Positions 37,033 to 44,968 of a stretch of 64,000 nucleotides of DNA are shown piece after piece. Position numbers and translations under genes: made by a program. Within the stretch, counting starts at the first letter, position 1; each line of letters begins with the position of its first letter. The stretch covers positions 6,324,001-6,388,000 of the forward strand of contig NZ_CP114040.1 in the NCBI RefSeq assembly GCF_026965555.1. Direction: 5' to 3'. The notes beneath the pieces are model-generated. The model saw nothing but the letters and a program-made list of their open reading frames with translations. It was not told where the DNA came from and did not search any database. Source of the DNA: Nannocystis punicea. GTDB taxonomy: Bacteria > Myxococcota_A > Polyangia > Nannocystales > Nannocystaceae.

Positions 37033-37255
37033 TCTCAGCGGTGTCTGTGCCCTTGCGAATCGAAGCTCTGCGCATCGGTCGAGAGGGTCTGTCCTGGAGT
37101 CGCTACGAGAATCGGCGCCGATCACAGGCATCGGCGCCATGAACATAAGACGTAGCTCACATGTTAACCTACGCTCGTGCGTGCGCCCGCGCGCCGGCGC
37201 CAGTCCCTCCCCCCACCTCCCAGCTCGAACAAACTCAATACGACCCGAGGACGCC

Positions 37256-37612
37256 TCACTCCTTGCCCGGCACGTCGTCCCACGCGAACACCTCGAGCGT
37301 CGGCGGCCCGAGCGGCGCTTCGTTGGGGTCATTGCCGGACAGGTCGAGCACCCGCGACTTGAACCACAGCTCGAAGTCGTCCTTGGACGCCGCGTACGCG
37401 TCGGCGGCCGGCGCCGGCGCGTCGATCCGCGTCACCACCAGCACCACCAGCCCGTCCGGCGTGTCCTGCAGGTGCCACGATTCGTGGCGCACCCCGTAGC
37501 GGCGGAAGAACGCGCCCGTCTCGGCGCGCCGCGGCCCGCGCAGAGCCGCGACGAACGCCAGCAGGTCGCCGATCGATCTGCGCAACGGGGTCATGCGGAC
37601 GACGTACTGCAT
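37256..37612 (-). CDS. Small conserved-looking protein, possibly of the dimeric alpha/beta-barrel type
   Basis: 118 residues from ATG 37612, where GGAGG lies ~6 nt upstream; the open frame continues upstream but is not coding in character. Sequence pattern: RSIGDLLAFVAALRGPR, FFRRYGVRHESWHLQDTPDG, LVVLVVTRID, KDDFELWFKSRVLDLSG. The beta strand after a helical start and the phrase on a body of ~100 residues recall antibiotic-biosynthesis-monooxygenase-like or DUF6176-type proteins, but the match is only impressionistic. Function unknown. Confidence 0.65.
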   Translation of the reverse strand: MQYVVRMTPLRRSIGDLLAFVAALRGPRRAETGAFFRRYGVRHESWHLQDTPDGLVVLVVTRIDAPAPAADAYAASKDDFELWFKSRVLDLSGNDPNEAPLGPPTLEVFAWDDVPGKE

Positions 37613-37825
37613 GCAGGGCCTCCGGCGAATGCGCCGACCGATCAACATAGCACCGCGACTGCGCCGGCTCGCCGCAGTCCCTGCATTCGCGCCTCGCCGC
37701 GCGACCGACCCCGGCGAGCCCCGCGACGACCCGACGCCGCCGCCCCCGCCGGCGCCCGCCTCGCGAACCTCGGCGCGCATTCGTCCCCGCTCGCGCGGAT
37801 CGCCCTGTCGACGATCTGTCCCGAA

Positions 37826-38953
37826 TCAAGCGCGATCCGACCGCCGGCGCCGGCGCAGGCCCAGCAGGGCGAGCGCGGCGAGCGGCGGGGCGGTGCCGTC
37901 GCTGCGGCAGCTGCAGCCGTCGTCGTCCCCCAGCCCCGCGCCGCCGCTGTCAGAGTCGGAGTCCTCGAGCTCGCCCGTGCCGCTGCTGCCGGACGACGTC
38001 GAGTCGCCGGTGGTGGTCGGCTCGTCGCCCCCGCTCATCCCGTGACTGTCGCCCTCGCTGTCGCTGCCGGTGGTGACGGCCTCGGGAGGCGGCCTGGGAA
38101 AACCGAGCGCGATCGGGTCGAAGCGGATCGTCTCGTCGAAGGCAGGCAGGGTGATGGGAATCTCGATGTCGGCGATCTCGTAGTCCTGGCCGAAGATCTC
38201 CATCACCAGCGTCGGCTTGAGGACGATCGTCGGGGTGGTGGCGAAGTCGCAGACGAGCACGCCGTCGGCCGTCAGCGGGTCGGGTGCAGGTCCGGGACCT
38301 GCGAGGAAGGACACCGCCTCGCCCTCCTCGGTGACGATCGCCAGCTGCGGCGCCGGCTCCTCGGCGCGGACCTCGATGGATTGACCCGCGAGCGACCCGT
38401 GGAGGATCACATACGCGTCGATGTCGAGGTTGCCGGCGGCGATGAGCACGTCGGGCGTCACCGGCACCGACACGACGGTCGCCGGATCGGTCTCGTCGTC
38501 GATCGTCACCGGCCGCTCCGGGTTGCCCTCCAGCAGATAGGGCGTGAACGTCTCGCCCGCGATCACCGCGTAGTCGTAGGGGCCGAGGATGTCGGACTCC
38601 CACTGCACCCCGAGGACGTCGAAGCGGATCTTCGAGTCGATCTGGAACCCGATGTCGAAGCCGACCTGGCCGGCATCGGCCGCGCCGGTGAAGCGGATCG
38701 TCTCGCTCGCCCAGTCGTACTCGGCCTCTCCGGGCATCGAGATCATCACCGAGTTGCCGGCGTGGACGATGAGCCGCAGTTGCACCGGCGAGTCGTTCGG
38801 GAACCAGTCGCTGTCGAACGAGAAGTCGTCGAGCCCGACCAACTGGCGCTCGTGCAGCGGAGAAAACGCAGACACTGCGACCTCCGCCCGCGCGGTCGGA
38901 ACCCCGAGGAGGATGAGCGGCAGGAACAGCCAGAGACGCGGCACGGCGCTCAC
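37826..38953 (-). CDS. Secreted protein with MYXO-CTERM sorting tail
   Basis: 375 residues from GTG 38953. A signal peptide (LWLFLPLILLGVPTARA) with a probable Ala-x-Ala cleavage site is followed by ~260 beta-rich residues. A long Ser/Thr/Gly/Asp linker leads to the tail: a Cys pair (DDGCSCRSDG), a hydrophobic segment (LAALALLGL) and an Arg cluster (RRRRR). This is the MYXO-CTERM layout, which marks proteins for sorting and surface anchoring in myxobacteria. The body has no recognised domain. It would be a surface protein of unknown role. Confidence 0.82.
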   Translation of the reverse strand: MSAVPRLWLFLPLILLGVPTARAEVAVSAFSPLHERQLVGLDDFSFDSDWFPNDSPVQLRLIVHAGNSVMISMPGEAEYDWASETIRFTGAADAGQVGFDIGFQIDSKIRFDVLGVQWESDILGPYDYAVIAGETFTPYLLEGNPERPVTIDDETDPATVVSVPVTPDVLIAAGNLDIDAYVILHGSLAGQSIEVRAEEPAPQLAIVTEEGEAVSFLAGPGPAPDPLTADGVLVCDFATTPTIVLKPTLVMEIFGQDYEIADIEIPITLPAFDETIRFDPIALGFPRPPPEAVTTGSDSEGDSHGMSGGDEPTTTGDSTSSGSSGTGELEDSDSDSGGAGLGDDDGCSCRSDGTAPPLAALALLGLRRRRRSDRA

Positions 38954-39094
38954 CCTACCGTAATCTCGCGGGCCGCAAGCGGAGCGACCTGCGCATTGGG
39001 TCGCGCCCGTTCGCAGCCGCGCTCCTGACGCGCGCAGACCCTCCTCGTGACGACCTCTCGGTCCCTCACGCCGACACGCTCCCCGCAGCTGCCA

Positions 39095-39832
39095 TCAATA
39101 CGGGCTCGCCGTCGGCCGCACGATCATCTCGCTGACGTCGACCTCGGGCGGCTGCTCGATGGCGAACAGGATCGCGCGGGCGATGGCCGCTGCCGGGATG
39201 GCGATCTTGCGGAACTCCTTCATCCCGTCGCGCGCGCCCGGATCGGAGATGGTGTCTGCCAGCTCCGACTCGGTCACGCCGGGCGAGATGACCGTCACGC
39301 GGATGTCGCCGCCGACCTCCTGGCGGAGGCCGTCCGAGATCGCCCGCACCGCGAACTTCGTCGCGCAGTACACCGCCGCGGTCGGCACCACGTAGTGCCC
39401 GCCGATCGACGACAGGTTGACGAAGTGCCCGCGGCGTTGCTGCTGCATCAGCGGCAGACCGGCCGCGATCCCGTGCAGCACCCCGCGGATGTTGACATCG
39501 ATCATGCGATTCCACTCCTCGACCTTGAGGGCCTCGAGGTTCGACAGCGGCATCACCCCGGCGTTGTTGACGATCACGTCGACGCGCCCGAACGTCGCCT
39601 GCGCGAACGCCACGAACGCCGCCACGTCCTCGCGCTGCGTCACGTCGAGCCGGCGGTAGCGGACCGAGCCGCCGTCGCCCGCGATCTCGTCGGCCAGCGC
39701 CTCCAGCCGGTCCGTGCGCCGGGCCCCGAGCACCACGTGGGCCCCGTTCTTGGCCAGCAGGCGGGCAGTCGCCTCGCCGATGCCGCTGCTCGCGCCGGTG
39801 ATCAATACGACCTTGTTCTCGATTCCAGACAT
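39095..39832 (-). CDS. Short-chain dehydrogenase/reductase (YdfG-like, NAD(P)-dependent)
   Basis: 245 residues. Cofactor loop TGASSGIG near the N-terminus, NNAG (~88-91), the active-site Ser in NLSSIGG and the YCATK pair (Tyr, Lys), then SPGVTESEL. The sequence after the first strand includes LGARRTDRLEALADEIAG, compatible with NADP preference. It probably reduces carbonyl groups of small hydroxy acids or aldehydes, though the substrate cannot be stated. It is divergent from an AraC-family regulator gene, a common pairing, and the 168-bp gap has two perfect palindromes. Confidence 0.93.
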   Translation of the reverse strand: MSGIENKVVLITGASSGIGEATARLLAKNGAHVVLGARRTDRLEALADEIAGDGGSVRYRRLDVTQREDVAAFVAFAQATFGRVDVIVNNAGVMPLSNLEALKVEEWNRMIDVNIRGVLHGIAAGLPLMQQQRRGHFVNLSSIGGHYVVPTAAVYCATKFAVRAISDGLRQEVGGDIRVTVISPGVTESELADTISDPGARDGMKEFRKIAIPAAAIARAILFAIEQPPEVDVSEMIVRPTASPY

Positions 39833-39857
39833 GTGAAACTCCTGCGCTCCGATGGGC

Positions 39858-39873
39858 CGCCCGCATGCGGGCG
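39858..39873. promoter_or_regulatory. 16-bp perfect palindrome CGCCCGCATGCGGGCG
   Basis: It sits 26 bp upstream of the SDR start and about 130 bp upstream of the AraC-family gene. The location fits an operator controlling the SDR gene. Binding is inferred. Confidence 0.45.
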
Positions 39874-39898
39874 TGCCGGGACCACGAACACCTTAAAA

Positions 39899-39912
39899 GC
39901 CCCGGCCGGGGC
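39899..39912. promoter_or_regulatory. 14-bp perfect palindrome GCCCCGGCCGGGGC
   Basis: A second palindrome in the same divergent region, about 90 bp before the AraC-family start. Plain GC-rich palindromes also arise by chance in this genome, so the confidence is limited. Confidence 0.3.
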
Positions 39913-40000
39913 GCGTTAGCCTGTTCCTCGCCGGCCCTTGCCCGATCCTCCACCGCGCGTCGGCCTTGCTGCGGCGGAGCCCCACGAGTAAGCTCGGTCG

Positions 40001-40915
40001 ATGGCGACGACTGCGCCCGCCGCCGCGGAGCTGGCGGCCTTGCTGCTGCGCCACACGCCCGGCGACGGCGTGCACGCGACCGCGATCCCGCGACTGTCGC
40101 TGATCCGCGCCGCGCGGCCGGGCGAGCCGCTCGTGCTGCTGCATCAACCCGCCCTCTGCGTGATCGCTCAGGGCAGCAAGCGCGTGCACCTGGCCGACGA
40201 GGTCTACCTCTACGACGCCTCGCGCTTCCTGGTCGTCTCGGTCGACCTGCCGGTCACCGGTCAGGTCGTCGCGGCCAGCCCCGCGGCCCCCTATCTGTGC
40301 CTCCGCCTCGACCTCGACCCCGCCGAATTGGCGCAGATGCTGCTGCAGCTCGGCCCCCCGCCGCCCGTGGCGCAGCCGCCCGCGCGCGGCCTCTACCTCA
40401 GCCACATGACGCCGGCGATGCTCGACGCGGTGCTCCGGCTGGCGCGCCTGCTCGACGCCCCGGAGGACATCCCCGTCCTCGCCCCGCTGGCCGTGCGCGA
40501 GCTGTCCTACCGCCTGCTCAAGACCGACGAGGGCTGGCGGCTGCGTCAGATCGCCGCCGGCGACGGCCAGGCGCGCCGGATCGCCCGCGCCATCGACTGG
40601 CTCAAGCAGCACTACGCCGAGCCGCTCAAGATCGACGAGTTCGCCCGCGAGCTGCGCATGAGCCCGTCCTCGCTGCACCACCACTTCAAGGCCGTCACCG
40701 CCATGAGCCCCCTGCAGTACCAGAAGCAGCTGCGGCTGCAGGAGGCCCGCCGCCTGATGTTCAGCGAGGCCCTCGACGCCGCCAGCGCGGCCTTCCGCGT
40801 CGGCTACGAGAGCGCCTCGCAGTTCAGCCGCGAGTACAGCCGGCTGTTCGGCGACCCGCCGGCCCGCGACCTGCGGCGCCTGCGCGAGAACGGCGGCCTG
40901 GTCCGGCCGGCGTGA
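40001..40915 (+). CDS. AraC-family transcriptional regulator
   Basis: 304 residues. The N-terminal ~190 residues are the AraC-type N-terminal domain (LALLHQPALCVIAQGSKRV-like start, YLYDASRFLVVSVDLPV, LAVRELSYRLLKTDEGW), and the C-terminal ~100 residues contain two helix-turn-helix motifs (LKIDEFARELRMSPSSLHHHFKA, DAASAAFRVGYESASQFSREYSRLFG). It is divergently transcribed from an SDR gene and is its likely regulator. ATG at 40001. Two dispersed dyads follow its stop codon. Confidence 0.93.
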   Translation: MATTAPAAAELAALLLRHTPGDGVHATAIPRLSLIRAARPGEPLVLLHQPALCVIAQGSKRVHLADEVYLYDASRFLVVSVDLPVTGQVVAASPAAPYLCLRLDLDPAELAQMLLQLGPPPPVAQPPARGLYLSHMTPAMLDAVLRLARLLDAPEDIPVLAPLAVRELSYRLLKTDEGWRLRQIAAGDGQARRIARAIDWLKQHYAEPLKIDEFARELRMSPSSLHHHFKAVTAMSPLQYQKQLRLQEARRLMFSEALDAASAAFRVGYESASQFSREYSRLFGDPPARDLRRLRENGGLVRPA

Positions 40916-40929
40916 CGTCGCGGGAATAG

Positions 40930-40983
40930 CCTGTCCCTTCGGACATGCTCTCGCGGCCACACGCACATGTCCCCCGGGACATC
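40930..40983. repeat. Two dispersed 18-bp dyads after the AraC gene
   Basis: CCTG-TCCCTTCGGA-CATG (40930-40947) and CATG-TCCCCCGGGA-CATC (40966-40983). The first is nearly the family consensus; the offset between the two is not a multiple of 14. Confidence 0.65.
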
Positions 40984-41048
40984 TCGCGCGCCCGCGCGCT
41001 GCTCGCGATCCGCTGGTCCGGTCGAGCTCGCCGCGCTACGCTGAGACC

Positions 41049-42059
41049 GTGCGTGATCTGTACGTCGTCCTCGGCATCGAACGCAGCGCCGACCCCCGCG
41101 CGATCAAGCGGGCCTACCGCGAGCTGACGCGGCGCTTCCACCCCGACGTGAACCGCGGCCGCGCGTGGAGCGAGGAGCTCTACCGCGAGATCGTCGACGC
41201 TTACACGATCCTCGGCGACGACCGCACGCGCGCCCTCTACGACGAGTTCGGCGAGCTGTCCCTGACCCGCGGCTTCGACCCTGGGCGGGCCCGGGCCGCC
41301 CGCGAGCGGGCCCGCGAGCGCGACGGCGACGACGGCCCGGCCGGTCCGCCGTGGGGCGCCGCTCGCCCCGGCCCCGCGGCGGACGTCGACGTCGACGACC
41401 TGCCCGACGACGCCGGCGACCTCGACTTCGACGACCTCAAGCACGCCCGCCGGACCGTCTTCGAGGACATCCTGTCGAGCTTCTGGCGCGGCCGCGACGT
41501 CCGCCTCGACGACGACGCCGACGACGACGTGGAGGACCCGATGGGTCGCGACGCCCGCGCCGAGGTCTCGGTCCCGCTGGCGCGCGCGGTCGTCGGCTGC
41601 ACAGTGCAGGTCCGCGTCGGCGGCGGCCAGGGCGGCGGCCGGATCGTCGACGTCGCGGTCCCGGCGGGCACGGCCGACGGCGCCGTCGTCCACCTGCCGG
41701 GCCACGGCGAGCCCGGCAGCCCGCCCGGCGACTTGCACGTCACGATCCGCGTCCCTGCCGATCCTGCGCTGACCCGTCGCGGCCTCGACCTCCACCTCGA
41801 CGTCGCGGTCACGCTGCTCGAGCTGTACCGCGGCGACCTCGTCGACGTCGCCACCCCGCGCGGCACGGTGCGCGTGAAGATCCCGCCCGCCTGCGCGCCC
41901 GACCACAAGCTGCGACTGCGTCGCCAGGGCGTGCCCGGCCCCGAAGGCGAGGTCGGCGACCTCTACCTCGAGTTCCGCGTCCAGCTCCCGCAGGCCGGCG
42001 ACGTCGAGTTGCTGCGCGCGCTCGAGCGCCTGCAAGCGGCCGCACGCCCGCGGGCCTGA
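41049..42059 (+). CDS. J-domain co-chaperone of the CbpA type (no zinc finger)
   Basis: 336 residues from GTG 41049. The J domain occupies 1-65 (RAIKRAYRELTRRFHPDVN with the HPD motif). An acidic, Arg/Asp-rich linker (~80-150) replaces the usual G/F region. The C-terminal domain is of DnaJ_C type (AEVSVPLARAVVGCTVQVR, VDVAVPAGTADGAVVHLPGHG, GDLHVTIRV). It lacks the CxxCxGxG zinc finger, so it resembles CbpA/DnaJB. It should stimulate a DnaK ATPase. The acidic linker is unusual for the family. Confidence 0.9.
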   Translation: MRDLYVVLGIERSADPRAIKRAYRELTRRFHPDVNRGRAWSEELYREIVDAYTILGDDRTRALYDEFGELSLTRGFDPGRARAARERARERDGDDGPAGPPWGAARPGPAADVDVDDLPDDAGDLDFDDLKHARRTVFEDILSSFWRGRDVRLDDDADDDVEDPMGRDARAEVSVPLARAVVGCTVQVRVGGGQGGGRIVDVAVPAGTADGAVVHLPGHGEPGSPPGDLHVTIRVPADPALTRRGLDLHLDVAVTLLELYRGDLVDVATPRGTVRVKIPPACAPDHKLRLRRQGVPGPEGEVGDLYLEFRVQLPQAGDVELLRALERLQAAARPRA

Positions 42060-42079
42060 GCCCGCCGACGCGGCCGCGA

Positions 42080-42151
42080 ATGTGACAGTGAGTTCCACCC
42101 CCTCGCCGAGCGTCGATGTGACAGTGGGCCCCACATCCTCGCCGAACGCCG
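42080..42151. repeat. 36-bp direct repeat (two copies)
   Basis: Copies at 42080-42115 and 42116-42151 agree at 29 of 36 positions and both start ATGTGACAGTG. They lie in the gap between the J-domain gene and the SpoIIAA-like gene. The role is unknown; remnants of a transposon end are possible but unsupported. Confidence 0.6.
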
Positions 42152-42303
42152 AGCGGCCGCGATCTCCGGCGCCGTGGACGCGAACCCCCGGGCGCAGGCG
42201 CGCCTGGCTGCGGCGGCGGGCCGCAAGAATCGCCGAATCAACGTTCTCTGCTTCAGCGCCTGGGCTGAGCAGTGTTCGCTCGCGCCGTGGTACGCTGCCC
42301 GCA

Positions 42304-42732
42304 GTGGCGACCACGAGCGCGAGCGAGCCCCTGCAGATCACGCGAGAGCCGGACCTCGTGCACCTGCGAGTGCGCGGGCCCTTCGACCTCCCGGTCGCCA
42401 GGGCGGTCCACGAGCTCATCGCGCAGATCATGGACGAGAACGGGCGCTGCTACTTGCTCGCCGATATGTCGCAGCTCGACGGGATCCCCAACGACGCGCG
42501 CCGCTACGTCGGCGAGTGGCACAAGACGCACACCATCACCGGCGTCGCGGTGTACGGGGCCAGCTTCGCCACGCGCGCCCTGGCGACGCTGATGTTCCAC
42601 GCGGTCCGGATCGTCGGCCGGCAGCAGATGGAGATGGAGTTCGTCCGCGACGAGGCCGACGCGCGCCGCTGGATCGCGGCCCACATCGCCAGGACCCACG
42701 CAGCGACCGGAGGTCACGATGTCCGTCGGTGA
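42304..42732 (+). CDS. SpoIIAA-like (STAS/SEC14-type) protein
   Basis: 142 residues from GTG 42304. Sequence pattern PFDLPVARAVHELIAQIMDE, RCYLLADMSQLDGIPNDARRY, TGVAVYGASFATRALATLMF and a C-terminal helix (DARRWIAAHIAR) matches small SpoIIAA-like proteins. It lacks a clear phosphorylatable Ser/Thr at the loop used by classical anti-anti-sigma factors. It overlaps the following RsbR-like gene by 14 nt, so the two are coupled. A role in the same partner-switch or stressosome pathway is inferred. Confidence 0.7.
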   Translation: MATTSASEPLQITREPDLVHLRVRGPFDLPVARAVHELIAQIMDENGRCYLLADMSQLDGIPNDARRYVGEWHKTHTITGVAVYGASFATRALATLMFHAVRIVGRQQMEMEFVRDEADARRWIAAHIARTHAATGGHDVRR

Positions 42733-43408
42733 GGTCGATGCCATGCTGACGGAGGTGCCGGAGCGCTTCCACCGGCTCATGGCCGTCGTCGGCCTGGCCT
42801 CGGTCGGCGAGTTCGCGGCCGCGCTCGACCACTTCTCCTCCGAGTTGCGCGAGGACGCGTTCGGCCTGCTCGAGGAGGGCCTGCGGGTGTTCATCACCGA
42901 GCTGAAGGCCACCCACGAGGAGCGCGAGCGGGTGGTCGCGGCGCTGCTGGAGGCCAACCAGGAGATCGAGCAGAAGCTGCTCCTCATCGAGACGCAGCGC
43001 CACGAGATCCACCAGCTGTCGGCGCCGATCCTCGACGTGTGGGAGGGCGTGCTGGCGGTGCCGATCGTCGGCACCCTCGATCGCGCGCGCGCGCTCACGG
43101 TCACCGACGCACTCCTGCAGCGCGTCGTGGCCTCGCGGGCGCGCGCCGCCCTCGTCGACCTGACCGGCGTCGAGGGCGTTGACGCCAGCACCGCCGATCA
43201 CCTGATTCAGCTGGTCGGCGCGGTCAAGCTGGTCGGCTGTCGCGCCGTCATCACCGGCGTGAGCCCCGGAGTCGCCCGGACCCTCTCGGAGCTCACCCAG
43301 ACGCCGCGCGACCTGCAATGCCTGTCGACCCTGCGCGAGGGCCTGCGTCACTGCCTGACGAGCCGCACCGACGCGCAACGAGCAGCGCCGGCGCCGACGC
43401 GGCCGTGA
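42719..43408 (+). CDS. RsbR-type STAS stressosome protein
   Basis: 229 residues. The N-terminal ~95 residues are helical (ERFHRLMAVVGLASVGEFAAAL...) and may form a sensor part. The C-terminal STAS domain follows the RsbR pattern: LSAPILDVWEGVLAVPIVG, VDLTGVEGVDASTADHLIQL with candidate phospho-Ser/Thr, VKLVGCRAVITGVSPG. RsbR-like proteins build stressosome cores that regulate sigma or c-di-GMP signalling (family knowledge). The start overlaps the SpoIIAA-like gene; a dispersed dyad follows ~60 bp after the stop. No RsbT kinase gene is adjacent. Confidence 0.82.
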   Translation: MSVGEVDAMLTEVPERFHRLMAVVGLASVGEFAAALDHFSSELREDAFGLLEEGLRVFITELKATHEERERVVAALLEANQEIEQKLLLIETQRHEIHQLSAPILDVWEGVLAVPIVGTLDRARALTVTDALLQRVVASRARAALVDLTGVEGVDASTADHLIQLVGAVKLVGCRAVITGVSPGVARTLSELTQTPRDLQCLSTLREGLRHCLTSRTDAQRAAPAPTRP

Positions 43409-43469
43409 GCCGCCGTCCTCCGCGCCGGGGGCGGCGAGCAGGCCGCTGAAAAGTCTCCCCCGGAGTCGG

Positions 43470-43487
43470 CCTGTCCCTTCGGACAGG
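43470..43487. repeat. Dispersed 18-bp dyad, perfect copy
   Basis: CCTGTCC-CTTC-GGACAGG: both 7-bp arms match perfectly. It lies between the convergent RsbR-like gene and the lipoprotein gene at 43572. It defines the family consensus. Confidence 0.75.
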
Positions 43488-43571
43488 TCACGCCTACACG
43501 CGCGCCTCGCTCGCGGCCGGCTTGGTCCGCCCGTGTCCCGAACCGTCGCGTCTCCGCGCCCCGCGTGAACC

Positions 43572-44618
43572 TCAGGGCAGGCACAGCCGCAGGCGCAGCG
43601 TCGGCGCATCCGACCCCGACTCGCGCGTCTGCACCTGCACGCCAGGGTACGGCATGTGCTCCGGATACGACGTGCCCTTGAACGTCGACGAACTCGGGAC
43701 GATCACGAGGCCGGCGGCGATCTCCGGCACCCACTCGCTCGCCGCGCCGAGCGGCGCCAGGTCGAGCGGCTCCAACAAATTGCCCACGTCCTCGACGCTC
43801 TCGACGATCCCGAGCAGGTTCGACGTCCCTGGCGGAACCGACCACGGGCTCGCGCACGCGTCGCCGGCCATCGGGCCACACTCGCGACAGCCATGCGACG
43901 CCAGACCGTCGACGCACGGCACAGCAGCCCCCCCCTCGCCTTCCACCCAGGCCGCGTCGGCGTCGAGTGCATGGACTGCGAATCGCAGCTCGGCGAACGT
44001 GTTGTGGTCGACCTGCGCCGACAGGTCGAGATGGGCAGCCTGAATCAATTCGTTCGGGATCGGCTCGCCGTCGAACAGCAAGGCCCCGTCCGCGCTCGGG
44101 AACCGGAGCGCCAGCACGCTCGTGCCGACGATCGCCGACTCGATGGCACCGTCGTCTTTGAACAACAACGCCTCGGGCACCCCGCCGAAGCTCAAGTGCT
44201 GGCATTCGAGCTCACCCTGCAGCTCGTCCATCGGGCACCCGGAGTTCACCGCGTCGACCGCGTCGCTGAAGAACGTGTCGGCCTCGACCGCGATCGTCAC
44301 CTCGCAGCACCCGTCCATGTCGACCTCGTCGCAGAAGAACGCCTCGCCGCCGGTCGTGCTCGTGCTCGTGCTCGTGCTCGTCGGCTCCACCGTGGTCGCG
44401 GTCTCGGACGTCGACGTCGTCGTGCTCGTGGTCGTCGGCGACACCGTCGTCGCGTCGGACTCCGAATCGGTGGTGGTCGTCGTCGTGCTCGTCGGAGACG
44501 TCCCCGTCTGCGTCGAGCCGTCGGAGTCCGTCGAGCCGGTGCTGTCTCCCGGGTCGCCCCCACAGGCGGACGACACCACGAAGACCATGGAAGCGAAGAC
44601 GAAGCTGCGTGAAGTCAT
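43572..44618 (-). CDS. Lipoprotein with Ser/Thr-rich linker
   Basis: 348 residues from ATG 44618. The signal ends in the lipobox VVSSAC. A ~75-residue linker of Ser/Thr/Asp (for example DSTGSTDSDGSTQTGTSPT) precedes the mature domain, which has Cys pairs (FFCDEVDMDGCCEVTI, CPMDELQGELEC, HGCRECGPMAGDAC). No known domain. Same build as the other Thr-linker lipoproteins of this window, presumably surface-exposed. Confidence 0.75.
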   Translation of the reverse strand: MTSRSFVFASMVFVVSSACGGDPGDSTGSTDSDGSTQTGTSPTSTTTTTTDSESDATTVSPTTTSTTTSTSETATTVEPTSTSTSTSTTGGEAFFCDEVDMDGCCEVTIAVEADTFFSDAVDAVNSGCPMDELQGELECQHLSFGGVPEALLFKDDGAIESAIVGTSVLALRFPSADGALLFDGEPIPNELIQAAHLDLSAQVDHNTFAELRFAVHALDADAAWVEGEGGAAVPCVDGLASHGCRECGPMAGDACASPWSVPPGTSNLLGIVESVEDVGNLLEPLDLAPLGAASEWVPEIAAGLVIVPSSSTFKGTSYPEHMPYPGVQVQTRESGSDAPTLRLRLCLP

Positions 44619-44968
44619 GGCGAGAGACTATCAGCCGCAGCCGCGCCGGTCGGCGGCCTGCCGCCCTCGATCGCCGTCGAGACCGCTCGTTCGTCCGGCC
44701 TCGGGGCCGCCGCGCGATCGATGCCGCGACCCGACGTCGTCGGGGTGCGGATCGCCGATTCGGTAAACCTCGCGCGTCCTCGGCGCGACCGCGAGCGACC
44801 CGCGAGGTCGCGCGCTCGCACGATGGTCCTGGCGTCGCCGCCACGAGTGCGGCCGGGCGCGTCCACGAGGCCTGCGCCGCCGCGGACGAGCCAGTTCCCG
44901 CAGGTCGCGCGAGCGCCCGCGCGCCCTCGCCCGCTGCAGCCCCGACCTGACTTCGTGTAGCGTGCCCC
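44619..44968. other. 350-bp divergent intergenic region, nothing recognised
   Basis: Lies between two Thr-linker lipoprotein genes that diverge. It should contain both promoters; no clear motif, repeat or gene was seen. Confidence 0.4.

Noticed and set aside
37082..37141. Repeated ATCGGCGCC near the lipoprotein promoter as an operator
   Set aside because: Only two short direct copies in GC-rich sequence with no symmetric arrangement relative to a promoter.
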